Assembly (NCBI RefSeq): GCF_002161235.1
Contig: NZ_NFHE01000027.1
Span: 1 to 33,559 of the forward strand
Length of the DNA stretch: 33,559 bases
Origin: Pseudoflavonifractor sp. An85
GTDB taxonomy: Bacteria; Bacillota; Clostridia; Oscillospirales; Oscillospiraceae
Reading direction: 5' to 3'
Positions 1-8,069 of this stretch are shown here, piece by piece; position 1 is the first letter of the stretch, and every line of letters begins with the position of its first letter. The notes below the pieces were generated by a model that did not search any database, had not been told where the DNA came from, and worked only from the letters and a program-made list of their open reading frames with translations. Both the position numbers and the translations under genes were made by a program.

Positions 1-117
1 TAGCATATATGGGAATGGGAGTATTCCACCGTCCTATACCTCATCCCTGTAACTTATCCACCGTATCAGTTCATTATAAAAATCTTAGATTTTTGTCTTG
101 ACAACTGAGCCACTATA
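1..117. repeat. Left arm of 117-bp perfect inverted repeat (probable insertion-element end)
   Basis: These bases are the exact reverse complement of 33442-33558. The arm contains an internal palindrome at 78-94 (AAAAATCT, T, AGATTTTT). Read from the inner edge outward it gives TATAGTGGCTCAGTTGTCAA. The GGCTC...TGTCAA part resembles ISL3-family ends, but that is a weak inference. The sequence just inside (from about 118) is the middle of a DUF4062-type reading frame, so the body of the inserted element most likely lies to the left, outside the window. A length near 117-118 at both ends also fits a de Bruijn assembler stopping inside a repeat. Confidence 0.85.
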
Positions 118-119
118 CT
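93..119 (+). promoter_or_regulatory. Possible hybrid promoter at the repeat/gene junction
   Basis: TTGTCT (93-98) and TATACT (114-119) are separated by 15 bp, and the TATACT box spans the edge of the inverted repeat. If real, the inserted element supplies a promoter for the truncated DUF4062 frame and for hsdR behind it. The spacing is shorter than the usual 17 bp, so support is weak. Confidence 0.25.
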
Positions 120-125
120 CGAAGT

Positions 126-716
126 ATGGTAAAATTGATTAAACAATTTCCAGCAGAAGGTTGGGTAAAAAGCAATAGCGTGATAGATGAGCAATCCTTG
201 AAAGAAATTTCAAGATTGCAAAGAGAAAATGAGGAGTTAAGAGGACGATTAGAAGCTATTGCAAGAGAAGCTCCTCAAGGTTCGGAAAAACTGGCGCAGG
301 GAGACGATGAAGTTGAGTTGAGATTTGATTTTAGAGCCACTCATAAAAAGACGTGGAAGACGTATGATTGTAGTTCTTCACTTTTGCTTAGCTGGAATGA
401 GTTGTTTGGTTGCATTGCTCCAGAGATGATAGACGAGTGTTCAGAAGTCGACATAGCAAGAGCTTTAGTTGGGTTGGTTGCCAGCTACAAGAATATAATC
501 CTAGCTAAACCTGAGTTTTCTGACCTGATGAAAGCTAGCAATTTTGTGCTGGATAGAGATGATTTTAACCAAATTATTGTACAATTTAGGGCACTGGGGT
601 TAATGTGTTTGAGTACAAAGAAGAAAAATCGTAGCACGAAGGACACGAATACATATTGGTCACTAACTCCCTACGGGGATTTTATTATGACGCAGCTGTT
701 AGCAATCAAAAAGTAG
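126..716 (+). pseudogene. C-terminal remnant of a DUF4062-type protein, N-terminus removed
   Basis: The 196-residue frame begins in the middle of a recognisable protein. Its first residues (VKLIKQFPAEGWVKSN), followed by a coiled coil (about residues 24-46, ISRLQRENEELRGRLE) and a C-terminal wHTH-like tail ending in YWSLTPYGDFIMTQ, match what I know of the C-terminal half of DUF4062 proteins. The N-terminal DUF4062 domain, which is TIR-like in fold, should lie upstream. Instead the 117-bp repeat is found there, and the in-frame codons upstream reach a stop at 99-101. The ATG at 126 is therefore probably an internal methionine with no clear ribosome site. hsdR follows after 17 bp, so the two were probably one operon. 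Function is unknown; DUF4062 proteins often occur in defence loci. Confidence 0.65.
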
Positions 717-733
717 TAAAGAGGGATCTGCAC

Positions 734-3700
734 ATGGGGACCAACTTCGATTTTCTCATCTCCGACCCCCAATTCACCACCTTCGGAGAGGTGGCTGTCT
801 CAGCCGAAAAAATCTATACCATTGACCCGGCGGCCTGTGCGCTGAACTGCCGCCGGAGCCTGGAGTTTGCTATCAAGTGGATGTATTCTGTGGACGGCGG
901 GTTGGTCATGCCCTATGACGATCGGCTGGCCAGCCTCATGGACACGGAGGACTTTCGGACCATCGTGGACCGGGACCTGTGGCAGCGGCTTAAGTACATC
1001 CGCCAGACAGGCAACGCCGCCGCCCACGCAGGGAAGAAGATCACCCCGGACCAGGCCAAGCTGTGCCTGGAAAATCTGTGGTACTTCATGGATTTTGTGG
1101 CCTACTGCTATGGTATAGACTATACCCCTAGAGAATTTGACCCGGCACTGCTGGAAGGGCAGACTTCTGCCCCGGCAACTGCTCCGGTGCCCGAGGTAGA
1201 CCTTGCCGCCCTCATGGCAGAGAATGAGGCCCTTCGGGCCGAACTCACCGCCCGCCGGGAGGCTCAACAGCAAAACTACACCCCCAAGCCCCTGGATCTC
1301 TCCGAGTACAAGACCCGTAAGCTGTACATTGATGCCATGCTCACCGATGCGGGATGGACGGAAGGGAAGGACTGGGTCAATGAGGTGGAGCTTCCCGGTA
1401 TGCCTAACCAGAGCGAGGTGGGCTATGCTGACTATGTGCTCTACGATGATGCCCACCGACCCTTGGCGGTCATCGAGGCCAAGCGTACCTGTGTGGACCC
1501 GGCCAAGGGCCGCCAACAGGCCAAGCTATACGCTGATTTGCTGGAACAGAAGTATGGTCGCCGCCCGGTGATCTTCCTCACCAACGGCTTTGATACCCGT
1601 CTGGACGATGGGGCTTACCCGGAACGACGGATGGCTGCCTTCTACTCCAAGCGGGATCTGGAAAAGCTGTTCAACCTGCGGGCTATGCGTACAAGCCTCA
1701 AGTACATCCAGGTCAACCGGGACATTGCGGGTCGTTATTACCAGGAGGGAGCCATCAAGGCCACCTGTCAGGCCCTGGCCCAGAACCGCCGGAAGGCTCT
1801 GCTGGTCATGGCCACTGGTTCGGGCAAGACCCGGACGGTGATTGCTCTGGTGGACGTGCTGCTCCAACACGGCTGGGTGAAAAATGTCCTCTTCCTGGCC
1901 GACCGCAATTCTCTGGTGACTCAGGCCAAGCGCAGCTTTGTGAATTTGCTGCCCGACCTGTCTGTGACTAACCTGTGCGAGGAGAAGGACAACTATACCG
2001 CCCACTGCGTCTTTTCCACCTATCAGACCATGATGAACTGTATTGACACGGTGGAGGACGGGGAGGGGAAGCTGTTCACCGTGGGCCACTTCGACCTGCT
2101 GATCTGCGACGAGGCTCACCGCTCCATCTACAACAAGTACCGGGATATTTTCAACTACTTTGATGCCCCTCTCGTGGGCCTTACTGCCACCCCAAAGGAC
2201 GAGATCGACAAAAATACCTATGAGGTCTTTGAACTGGAGAGCGGCGTCCCCACCTACGGCTATGAACTGGCTCAGGCGGTAAAGGACGGTTTTCTGGTGG
2301 ACTTCCTCATTGCAGAGAGCAAGCTGAAATTCCTGGAGGAGGGCATCGCCTACGATGATTTGCCCCAGGAGGAGCGGGAGGAGTACGAGAACACCTTCAC
2401 CGATGAAAACGGAGAGCTGCCTGAGCGCATCAACTCTTCCAAACTCAATGAATGGGTATTCAACGAGGACACCATCCGCAAGGCCCTCCAGCTCCTCATG
2501 GAACACGGATTGAAAATTGACTACGGGGAGAAGTTGGGCAAGACCATCATCTTCGCCAAGAACCACCGCCATGCCGAGAAGATCCTGGAGATCTTCGGAA
2601 AGGAGTTTCCCCATCTGCCCGGCTACGCCAAGGTCATTGACAACTACATGACTTATGCCCAAAGTGCCATTGACGAGTTCTCAGACCCCAAGAAACTGCC
2701 CCAGATTACCATCTCCGTAGATATGCTGGACACTGGCATTGACGTGCCCCAGGTGCTGAATCTGGTATTTTTCAAAAAGGTGATGAGTAAGGCAAAGTTC
2801 TGGCAGATGATTGGCCGAGGGACCCGGCTGTGTCCGGGCCTGTTGGACGGAAAGGACAAGGAGAAGTTCTATATCTTTGACCTGTGCGGCAACTTTGAGT
2901 TTTTCCGCATGAACAAGGGAAAGGCCACCGCCAACCAGATGGCCTTGCAAAGTGCCATCTTCTACCTCAAGGCTCAGATTGTCTACAAGCTCCAGGAGCT
3001 GGCCTACCAGACCAAAGAGTTGATTCCCTTCCGGGAGAGACTGGTGGGGGAAATGCTGGCCAAGGTGCAGGAGTTGGACCGGGAAAACTTCGCCGTGCGG
3101 CAGCACCTGCGCTATGTGGAGAAGTTTGCCGCCCCCGAGAGCTACAAGGCTCTCAGCTATGAGGACACCCTGTATCTCCGGGACGAGGTGGCGCCGCTGC
3201 TCCAGCCAGATGTAGACGAGGCCAGCGCCGTGCGGTTCGATGCGCTGATGTACGGCATTGAGCTGGCCTACCTGGTGGGGAAGAAGTATGCCAAGGCCCG
3301 CAGTGACCTATTCAAAAAGGTCAGTGGCGTGGCCAGTGTGGCCAACATTCCGGAAATCCGGGCGCAGTCGGAGTTGATTGAAAAGATTCTACATACCAAT
3401 TATCTGGACAACGCCGGCATCAACGAGTTTGAACACATCCGGGAATGCCTGCGTGGGCTTATGAAATATTTGCCCCGGAACGGACAGGTGTACACCACCA
3501 ACTTTACCGATGACATTCTCTCTGTGGAGTGGAAGGAATCGGAGTTGGAGAATGACGACTTGAAGAACTACAAGGCCAAAGCAGAGTTCTATGTCCGGCA
3601 GCACCAAGACAACGCCGCCATTGCCAAGCTACGCTCTAACGTTCCGCTGACGGAGGAGGACGTGAAGGAGCTGGAGACCATCCTGTGGAGTGAGGTAGGT

Positions 3701-4021
3701 ACCAAGCAGGACTACGAGGCGGAAGTGGGACAGAAGCCTTTGGGTGAATTTGTCCGGGAGATTGTGGGCTTGGATATGAACGCTGCCAAGGAGGCCTTCG
3801 CTCAGTACCTCAATGATGTGAATCTGGACAGCCGACAGATCTATTTTGTCAACCAGATCGTGGAGTACATCGTCCGCAATGGGGTGATGAAGGACTTGTC
3901 TGTGCTTCAGGAGCCGCCCTTTACCGACCAGGGGAGCATCGTGGAAGTGTTTACCGACCTGTCCTTGTGGGCGGGAATCAAGAGTGTCATTGACTGCATT
4001 AACGCCAATGCAGCGGCATGA
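734..4021 (+). CDS. hsdR: Type I restriction endonuclease subunit R (HsdR), orphan in this window
   Basis: This 1095-residue protein is the motor and nuclease subunit of a type I restriction enzyme, which translocates and cleaves DNA when assembled with HsdM and HsdS. Visible in order: a DUF4145-like helical domain (about 15-130), a short coiled coil (about 155-178), a PD-(D/E)XK nuclease with D233 and E248-A-K250, Walker A ATGSGKT (360-366), DEAH (459-462), and helicase motif VI QMIGRGTRL from residue 691, then a long C-terminal helical region. Size and order fit the EcoKI/EcoEI-like group. The start at 734 follows GAGGGA; an upstream in-frame extension to 656 overlaps the preceding gene and looks false. 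No methylase or specificity gene is present, so they are either left of the inserted repeat or lost. Confidence 0.92.
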   Translation: MGTNFDFLISDPQFTTFGEVAVSAEKIYTIDPAACALNCRRSLEFAIKWMYSVDGGLVMPYDDRLASLMDTEDFRTIVDRDLWQRLKYIRQTGNAAAHAGKKITPDQAKLCLENLWYFMDFVAYCYGIDYTPREFDPALLEGQTSAPATAPVPEVDLAALMAENEALRAELTARREAQQQNYTPKPLDLSEYKTRKLYIDAMLTDAGWTEGKDWVNEVELPGMPNQSEVGYADYVLYDDAHRPLAVIEAKRTCVDPAKGRQQAKLYADLLEQKYGRRPVIFLTNGFDTRLDDGAYPERRMAAFYSKRDLEKLFNLRAMRTSLKYIQVNRDIAGRYYQEGAIKATCQALAQNRRKALLVMATGSGKTRTVIALVDVLLQHGWVKNVLFLADRNSLVTQAKRSFVNLLPDLSVTNLCEEKDNYTAHCVFSTYQTMMNCIDTVEDGEGKLFTVGHFDLLICDEAHRSIYNKYRDIFNYFDAPLVGLTATPKDEIDKNTYEVFELESGVPTYGYELAQAVKDGFLVDFLIAESKLKFLEEGIAYDDLPQEEREEYENTFTDENGELPERINSSKLNEWVFNEDTIRKALQLLMEHGLKIDYGEKLGKTIIFAKNHRHAEKILEIFGKEFPHLPGYAKVIDNYMTYAQSAIDEFSDPKKLPQITISVDMLDTGIDVPQVLNLVFFKKVMSKAKFWQMIGRGTRLCPGLLDGKDKEKFYIFDLCGNFEFFRMNKGKATANQMALQSAIFYLKAQIVYKLQELAYQTKELIPFRERLVGEMLAKVQELDRENFAVRQHLRYVEKFAAPESYKALSYEDTLYLRDEVAPLLQPDVDEASAVRFDALMYGIELAYLVGKKYAKARSDLFKKVSGVASVANIPEIRAQSELIEKILHTNYLDNAGINEFEHIRECLRGLMKYLPRNGQVYTTNFTDDILSVEWKESELENDDLKNYKAKAEFYVRQHQDNAAIAKLRSNVPLTEEDVKELETILWSEVGTKQDYEAEVGQKPLGEFVREIVGLDMNAAKEAFAQYLNDVNLDSRQIYFVNQIVEYIVRNGVMKDLSVLQEPPFTDQGSIVEVFTDLSLWAGIKSVIDCINANAAA

Positions 4022-4044
4022 GGATTGCGCCGCTGAAAAGAAAA

Positions 4045-4075
4045 AAGGTCGAGGTTCATCATGTGCCTCGACCTT
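4045..4075. terminator. Terminator hairpin after hsdR
   Basis: A perfect 10-bp stem, AAGGTCGAGG (4045-4054) and CCTCGACCTT (4066-4075), follows the hsdR stop by about 23 bp. It is preceded by an A-run and followed by a short pyrimidine stretch, so it may work in both directions. Confidence 0.7.
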
Positions 4076-4090
4076 CTCCCTTTGTAGGTG

Positions 4091-4119
4091 TTGACAGAAT
4101 AGAACATCTGTACTATAAT
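4091..4119 (+). promoter_or_regulatory. Full-consensus sigma-70 promoter
   Basis: TTGACA (4091-4096) and TATAAT (4114-4119) are separated by exactly 17 bp. It faces the sigma-like gene at 4315 and begins a leader of roughly 190 nt. It marks the likely left edge of the first mobile-element remnant. Confidence 0.85.
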
Positions 4120-4314
4120 AAACATAGGAGAAAGCCAAAACTCGCAGCTTTCCGGTGAGGTCCACACCCCTGTGTGACCTCAGACGTTCATGGGCCTCGT
4201 AGGGCAACCATAACCACCCCTGTACGAAGGAAACTTCCATGAAGGTCTTCAGTATTTGGCGCTGTGCCGGCAGCGCGGGTGTGTATCTTTCCGTGGAAAG
4301 CGGAAAGGACACAA
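4120..4314 (+). promoter_or_regulatory. Structured untranslated leader upstream of the sigma-like gene
   Basis: This stretch between a consensus promoter and the start codon at 4315 has no convincing reading frame but holds strong hairpins: TGAGGT-C-CACAC pairing with GTGTG-ACCTCA at about 4156-4182, and GCGCTG pairing with CAGCGC at about 4259-4276. A final pair, CTTTCC/GGAAAG, lies at about 4288-4303, next to the ribosome site. It could be a cis-regulatory RNA or a processing region. I do not recognise a known riboswitch class. Confidence 0.4.
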
Positions 4315-4704
4315 ATGAACGACACTGTCGTTATCATCTATAATGGGGAGCCAGTATCAGTGCCAAAGGAGGTCGCAGACTTCCTGGAGCAGGATCGGAA
4401 ACGGGAACAGGCAGAGAAAAAACGGGACCAAAGGCATCTGAGTAAAAGTGAGTTTGAAACGGTGCTGTCTTGTTCGGACTGTGTCAGGCGTCCCGTGGAA
4501 GATGCCGTGCTCTGGAACCTCCGGCTTGAAAATCTGCGGAAGGCCGTTGATGGCCTGGGCGACCAGAGCCGGGATCTCATCGAACTCCGATATGGCAAGA
4601 ATCTGACCATGGAGGAGATTGGGAAGATCTATGGCGTGTCCAAAAAGGCGGTATCAAAGCGACTGAAAAAACTCCACGAAACGTTGAGGAGCTCTGTCAC
4701 ATGA
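4315..4704 (+). CDS. Sigma-70 region 4-like transcription regulator
   Basis: The 129-residue protein ends in a clear sigma region 4 helix-turn-helix (about residues 78-125, with LIELRYGKNLTMEEIGKIYG followed by VSKKAVSKRLKKL). The N-terminal half is charged and lacks region 2, so it is probably a small DNA-binding regulator of the sigma-factor fold common on clostridial integrative elements rather than a full sigma factor. The start at 4315 follows AAAGGA with good spacing; a longer frame from 4264 lacks a ribosome site. It is the first gene after a consensus promoter and is closed by a terminator overlapping its stop codon, so it is probably its own transcription unit. Confidence 0.7.
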   Translation: MNDTVVIIYNGEPVSVPKEVADFLEQDRKREQAEKKRDQRHLSKSEFETVLSCSDCVRRPVEDAVLWNLRLENLRKAVDGLGDQSRDLIELRYGKNLTMEEIGKIYGVSKKAVSKRLKKLHETLRSSVT

Positions 4705-4724
4705 CAGGGCCCCTCAACTTTTTT
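4683..4724 (+). terminator. Intrinsic terminator overlapping the end of the sigma-like gene
   Basis: GTTGAGG...CTGTCA pairs with TGACAG...CCTCAAC and is followed by TTTTTT (4719-4724). The stop codon of the sigma-like gene lies in the loop. Confidence 0.85.
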
Positions 4725-4850
4725 CATTTTTCTGGTTTACAAACTGGCTGTCAGTGTCCTTATAAGTGAGGGCAAAGTTTTTGCGTTGCAAAACTCCACT
4801 GGAGGCCGCAGTGGGATACACCTCAAGAAATCATCAAAGGAGTGTAAACC

Positions 4851-5210
4851 ATGGAAGAATGCAAGATAAACCACGATGCTTTGTATAGACTTTTGGAAAT
4901 CAAATGTGAGCGGGAGACGTTGGAGTATGTTCTGGATGGGATGAATAAGGTGCTGGGCGAGGATCTGCCGGATGCAGATCAGGTGCAAGCCTACCTCATG
5001 TCTCCAGACAAGCCCACGTCTCTCAGCCTCCATCAACAGATGGTGGCAATGGACAAACTGCTGGAGTGTGCCGAGGTGAATTTCCGGACCACCTGTGATA
5101 TGCTCCGGTACCGACAAATGAAACGGACAGGGGTGGTCAGCAGCGTAGAGGAATTTCTGCAGCTGCTCCATCCCGGTGAATGTGAGGAGGAATGGAATGA
5201 AGAAATCTGA
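4851..5210 (+). CDS. Hypothetical protein of the mobile-element leading region
   Basis: The 119-residue acidic, helical protein starts at an ATG after AAAGGAG with good spacing. I do not recognise a domain. Its end overlaps the start of the excisionase-like gene by 14 bp, which suggests translational coupling. The second copy of the element (16191 onward) has no such gene in front, so this is a module specific to copy 1. A role in element regulation or maintenance is possible but not shown. Confidence 0.65.
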   Translation: MEECKINHDALYRLLEIKCERETLEYVLDGMNKVLGEDLPDADQVQAYLMSPDKPTSLSLHQQMVAMDKLLECAEVNFRTTCDMLRYRQMKRTGVVSSVEEFLQLLHPGECEEEWNEEI

Positions 5211-5406
5211 ATATCGGAGCTACGACGAACTGCCGCTGTTTCTCAACTCTGAAACGGTGGCAAAAGTGCTGGGTGTGTCAGCGTCCAGTGGGTACGAGTT
5301 GATGCACGAGCCAGGATTCCCTATGCTGCGCATCAGCAATCGCATGGTGGTACCCAAGGAACAGTTCATCCAGTGGGTGATGGAACGCACGGGAGGTGGA
5401 AGATGA
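5197..5406 (+). CDS. Excisionase-like HTH DNA-binding protein, copy 1
   Basis: This 69-residue protein has the HTH_17/excisionase pattern: LFLNSETVAKVLGVSASSGY in the helix-turn-helix, then LRISNRMVVPKEQFIQWV as the wing. Such proteins bend att-site DNA or regulate element genes. The chosen ATG at 5197 follows AGGAGG by 6 nt; an in-frame GTG at 5176 has weaker support. It overlaps the next gene by 4 bp (ATGA). It is a paralogue of 16191-16400: the N-terminal halves differ at many positions, while the DNA for the last third is identical, suggesting gene conversion. Confidence 0.8.
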   Translation: MKKSEYRSYDELPLFLNSETVAKVLGVSASSGYELMHEPGFPMLRISNRMVVPKEQFIQWVMERTGGGR

Positions 5407-5819
5407 AGTACCAGGGAAACTTTTTCTCTCTGCCCAATGACATTTTCATCTTGGGGTTGTGCCCGGGGGAACTGTCTGTGTACAGCTACCTCCGCCGATG
5501 CGAAGACCAGAAAACACACCAGTGCTGGCCCAGCTATAAGAACATCGGCAGTGCAACAGGGATGAGCGAAAATACGGTGAGCAAGTATGTGCAGAAGCTG
5601 GTGGACCGTGGCATGATTGCCACGGAGCCCACCAAGGTCACAACTAGGAAAGGCGTGACACGCAACGGGAATTTGTTGTACACAGTACTGCCTCCACTGG
5701 AAGTGATTGATCAGCACTACCAGCAGAAGTTGGTGGAGCTGGGACAGGAAACAGAGCGGCTGCGACTGCAGAAGCTCCAGGAGCAGCAGGCCCAAGAAGC
5801 ACTGTGTACGCCGCTGTGA
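5403..5819 (+). CDS. Winged-helix (HTH_36-type) protein, copy 1
   Basis: The 138-residue protein contains a winged helix of the HTH_36 type (about residues 10-95: YSYLRRCEDQKTHQCWPSYK, then SENTVSKYVQKLVDRGMI) and a C-terminal coiled coil rich in Q, E and R. Proteins of this sort on mobile elements are often replication or transfer regulators. The start ATG lies in ATGA with the previous stop and follows GGAGG. It is almost the same protein as 16397-16813. It is the last intact gene of the first element remnant; its downstream oriT-like region runs into the broken res gene. Confidence 0.75.
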   Translation: MKYQGNFFSLPNDIFILGLCPGELSVYSYLRRCEDQKTHQCWPSYKNIGSATGMSENTVSKYVQKLVDRGMIATEPTKVTTRKGVTRNGNLLYTVLPPLEVIDQHYQQKLVELGQETERLRLQKLQEQQAQEALCTPL

Positions 5820-6144
5820 GGGGCTGTGTGCCCGATGACTGGACAGAGGAAGGCCCCTGCCCCACCTGGGGAATTTGAAGCGAATTTGGGCCACTTTCGA
5901 GAACTCTACGAAGGACCAAAACGGGGCCCCCGCCGAAGCCCAGCGCAAGCGGGTTCGGTGGGGAGAGGAGGAGCAGTGGAATGAGCGAGTTTTCGCCCTT
6001 TGGGGCGGAAATGAGGGATATGGAGCTTGCGACGACGAAAGGCAGGATAAAGGCCTGGTGTCACCTGGCCAGCCACAACTGCCCGCAGTGCGGGCAGTGA
6101 CGGGAGTTTGCGCAGGTTGAAACATGGGGTCAAATCCAGAAAGG
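5820..6144 (+). other. oriT-like hairpin region, copy 1
   Basis: A non-coding GC-rich stretch with a series of hairpins also found at 16814-17136. They include a near-palindrome around 5930-5965 (CCCCGCCGAAG...TTCGGTGGGG), GGCC-T-GGTG/CACC-T-GGCC near 6053, and the perfect CTGCCCGCA-G-TGCGGGCAG at 6079-6097. In copy 2 this lies directly before mobC-like and relaxase genes, the usual place of oriT. Function is inferred from position and structure only. The antisense frame of the broken res gene reads through it. Confidence 0.45.
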
Positions 6145-7708
6145 TGGATTTCTGCTCGATCAGGGTGCAGACCTGGAACACGTTGGGATTGTCCCAGCCC
6201 TCCCGCAGGGCAGAGTGGGAGAAGATAAAACGCAGAGGACAGTCAAAGCTGAGTAACCACTCTTTGTCCCGCATGATGGTGTTATAGGTGTCGTCGTCGG
6301 CCTGAGTGTCTCCCTTGGTGTCCTTGAGACGACCCTTTTTGTCCTGGGAGAAGTAGCCGTTGTGTACCTTGCTCACATCAGCAGGGAAGCGGGATTGAAG
6401 GGCGGCATATTTGGGCTTTGCCATCAGCTCCTGATAGCACTCCTCAAACATCTGGGCATAGATTCCCGCTGTGCCGTCCTCGTGGCGGTACTTGTCCACC
6501 TTGTCGATGAAAAACAGAGATAGAACTTTAATTCCCTTGTCCAGATACCGCAGCTCCTTGTCCAGATGGGTCTCAATGGTGCGGCGAATCTGGGCTTTTT
6601 TGATGATGTTTTCATCCACGTCTCCAATGGCTTTGCCCAGAGCTACCTCCTGAGTGTTGCCGAACTCCACGTGTTCAAAGTCCGGGGTGCAGTCGATCCC
6701 GGCGATGGTGTAGCCCTCGTAGAGATCCCGTTGTCCGGACAGAAGAAATAGGTCGTCTCCAGGCTTGACGGTAAATGCCTTGCGCTTCACAACACCGGTT
6801 TTGTCCTTGGCATCAATCTCAACCCGGGCTTTGAAGCCCTTCTCGTTGGACACGGACAACAGTCGCACATAGGCCTGGTTAAACCCACCGGCCACCTGAT
6901 TGGAGGACACGGCAATCTGTTTTACCAACCCCATTTGGTAGGCATCCACCGGGGTAAGGCGGTACAGAAGGTTGATTTTCTCCCGATGGGTGGCGGAGTA
7001 CCGCAGCACACACAGGGGATGCAGGGAGGCAATGGCCTCCTTGGCCTTGGGGGTGTTGTCTACGCTTTGGGGCTCGTCAATGATGACGATGGGGTTGGTA
7101 TTTTGGATGAACCCCATGGCCGTCTCGCCGCCTAGCTTGTCCTGGGACTGGTTGATGATGTTCTCCGCCTTCTTAAAGGCATCGATGTTGATGATCATCA
7201 CTTCAATGTTGGAGCTGGTGGCAAACTGGCGCACATCAGACAGCTTGGCGGAGTTGTAGATGAAGTACCGACAGGGTACATTGCCATATTGCAGGCCAAA
7301 GTGCTCTTGGGTGATCTGGAACGACTTGTACACGCCCTCCCGAATGGCCACCGACGGCACCACGATGATGAACTTTGTGAAGCCGTACTTGCGGTGCAGC
7401 TCAAAGATGGTCTTGGTGTAGACGTAAGTTTTGCCTGTGCCGGTCTCCATCTCAATGCAAAATTGCATGGTCTCGGCGGTATCAGTCAGGGGCAGGTTAT
7501 TCCGCTTCTGAACCGTGTGCATATTGGCGGTCACAGCTTCCGGGGATATGTAAAGGGCATTTCCCTGGCCCCAGTCGCTGAGCAGAGACATCTGCCGCTC
7601 ATCCACCACAGAAAAGGTGCTCTGGGTTTTCTCCTGGCCAGTGAATAGGTCTACCACAGCTTGCACAGCCTGGGTTTGGAAATCTTGAGTTTTAAATTTC
7701 AGCTTCAT
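5906..7708 (-). pseudogene. res: Type III restriction subunit Res, truncated at its C-terminus
   Basis: Residues 1 to about 523 are a type III Res helicase: Walker A METGTGKT (87-94), DEPQ (211-214, the DEPQ form of motif II), and late motif FSHSALREGWDNPNVFQ. The protein should then continue through motif VI and a C-terminal PD-(D/E)XK nuclease to about 900-1000 residues. Instead the frame crosses into the direct repeat at 6144/6145 and ends in unrelated antisense residues to a stop at 5906. So ATP binding may remain but motif VI and the nuclease are gone, and restriction by Res is presumably lost. The start at 7708 matches the family N-terminus (MKLKFKTQDFQTQAVQAVVD). It is the last gene of the defence operon. 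Confidence 0.85.
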
Positions 7709-7721
7709 TCTGTTCGCCACA

Positions 7722-7970
7722 TCACTTTCCCCAAAAGTAACTTCGGTTTGTATTATCCCAAACACCTAAAATGGCACCACACTTGCTACAGAATGGGGTA
7801 AACGAGAGTATAATATTTTCTTCTTTTGCCACATCATAGTGTCTTTCAACGCATCCTGCATATACCCCATTTTTACCGCACTCCGGACATATTTGACCAG
7901 GAAATTTCTGTTCTATGATTTTATCTATGTCTCTATCTGTGACGTAACAGTTATATCTAATTTTTTTCAT
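7722..7970 (-). CDS. Small zinc-ribbon protein between mod and res
   Basis: The 82-residue protein has two CxxC knuckles (CPEC and CSKC) about 33 residues apart, typical of a zinc ribbon. No other domain is visible. It starts at an ATG after GGGTGAT; a GTG three codons upstream is an alternative. It ends 13 bp before res and is AT-richer than res and mod, so it looks like a later addition to the operon. It may bind nucleic acid or a partner protein; the function is unknown. Confidence 0.6.
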   Translation of the reverse strand: MKKIRYNCYVTDRDIDKIIEQKFPGQICPECGKNGVYAGCVERHYDVAKEENIILSFTPFCSKCGAILGVWDNTNRSYFWGK

Positions 7971-8069
7971 GCAGATCACCCATTCATATTAAGTGTCCAA
8001 TACTGGCAGAAGGACGGGTTCCATGCCGCCCCATGAGCCAACGAGAATCCAGGGGATAGAACCCCGCCA

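Larger units (their letters stand above)
5197..6144 (+). repeat. Direct repeat, copy 1 (excisionase, HTH and oriT-like module)
   Basis: This segment matches 16191-17136 in the same orientation about 11 kb away. Similarity is patchy: the first 140 bases differ often, the junction between the two genes is identical, and the last 200 bases are nearly identical. Identity stops sharply after GAAAGG at 6144, where copy 2 continues into mobC-like sequence and copy 1 into the res gene. Confidence 0.9.

Noticed and set aside
1526-2662. Long minus-strand frame opposite hsdR
   Set aside because: It runs antisense through all helicase motifs of hsdR and has no ribosome site; hsdR is plainly the coding strand.
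5906-6144. The last 80 or so residues of the Res reading frame as a real C-terminal domain
   Set aside because: They are the antisense of the oriT-like repeat, which also exists without res at 16814-17136. The similar antisense frame there (16469-17125) has no start signal or family resemblance.
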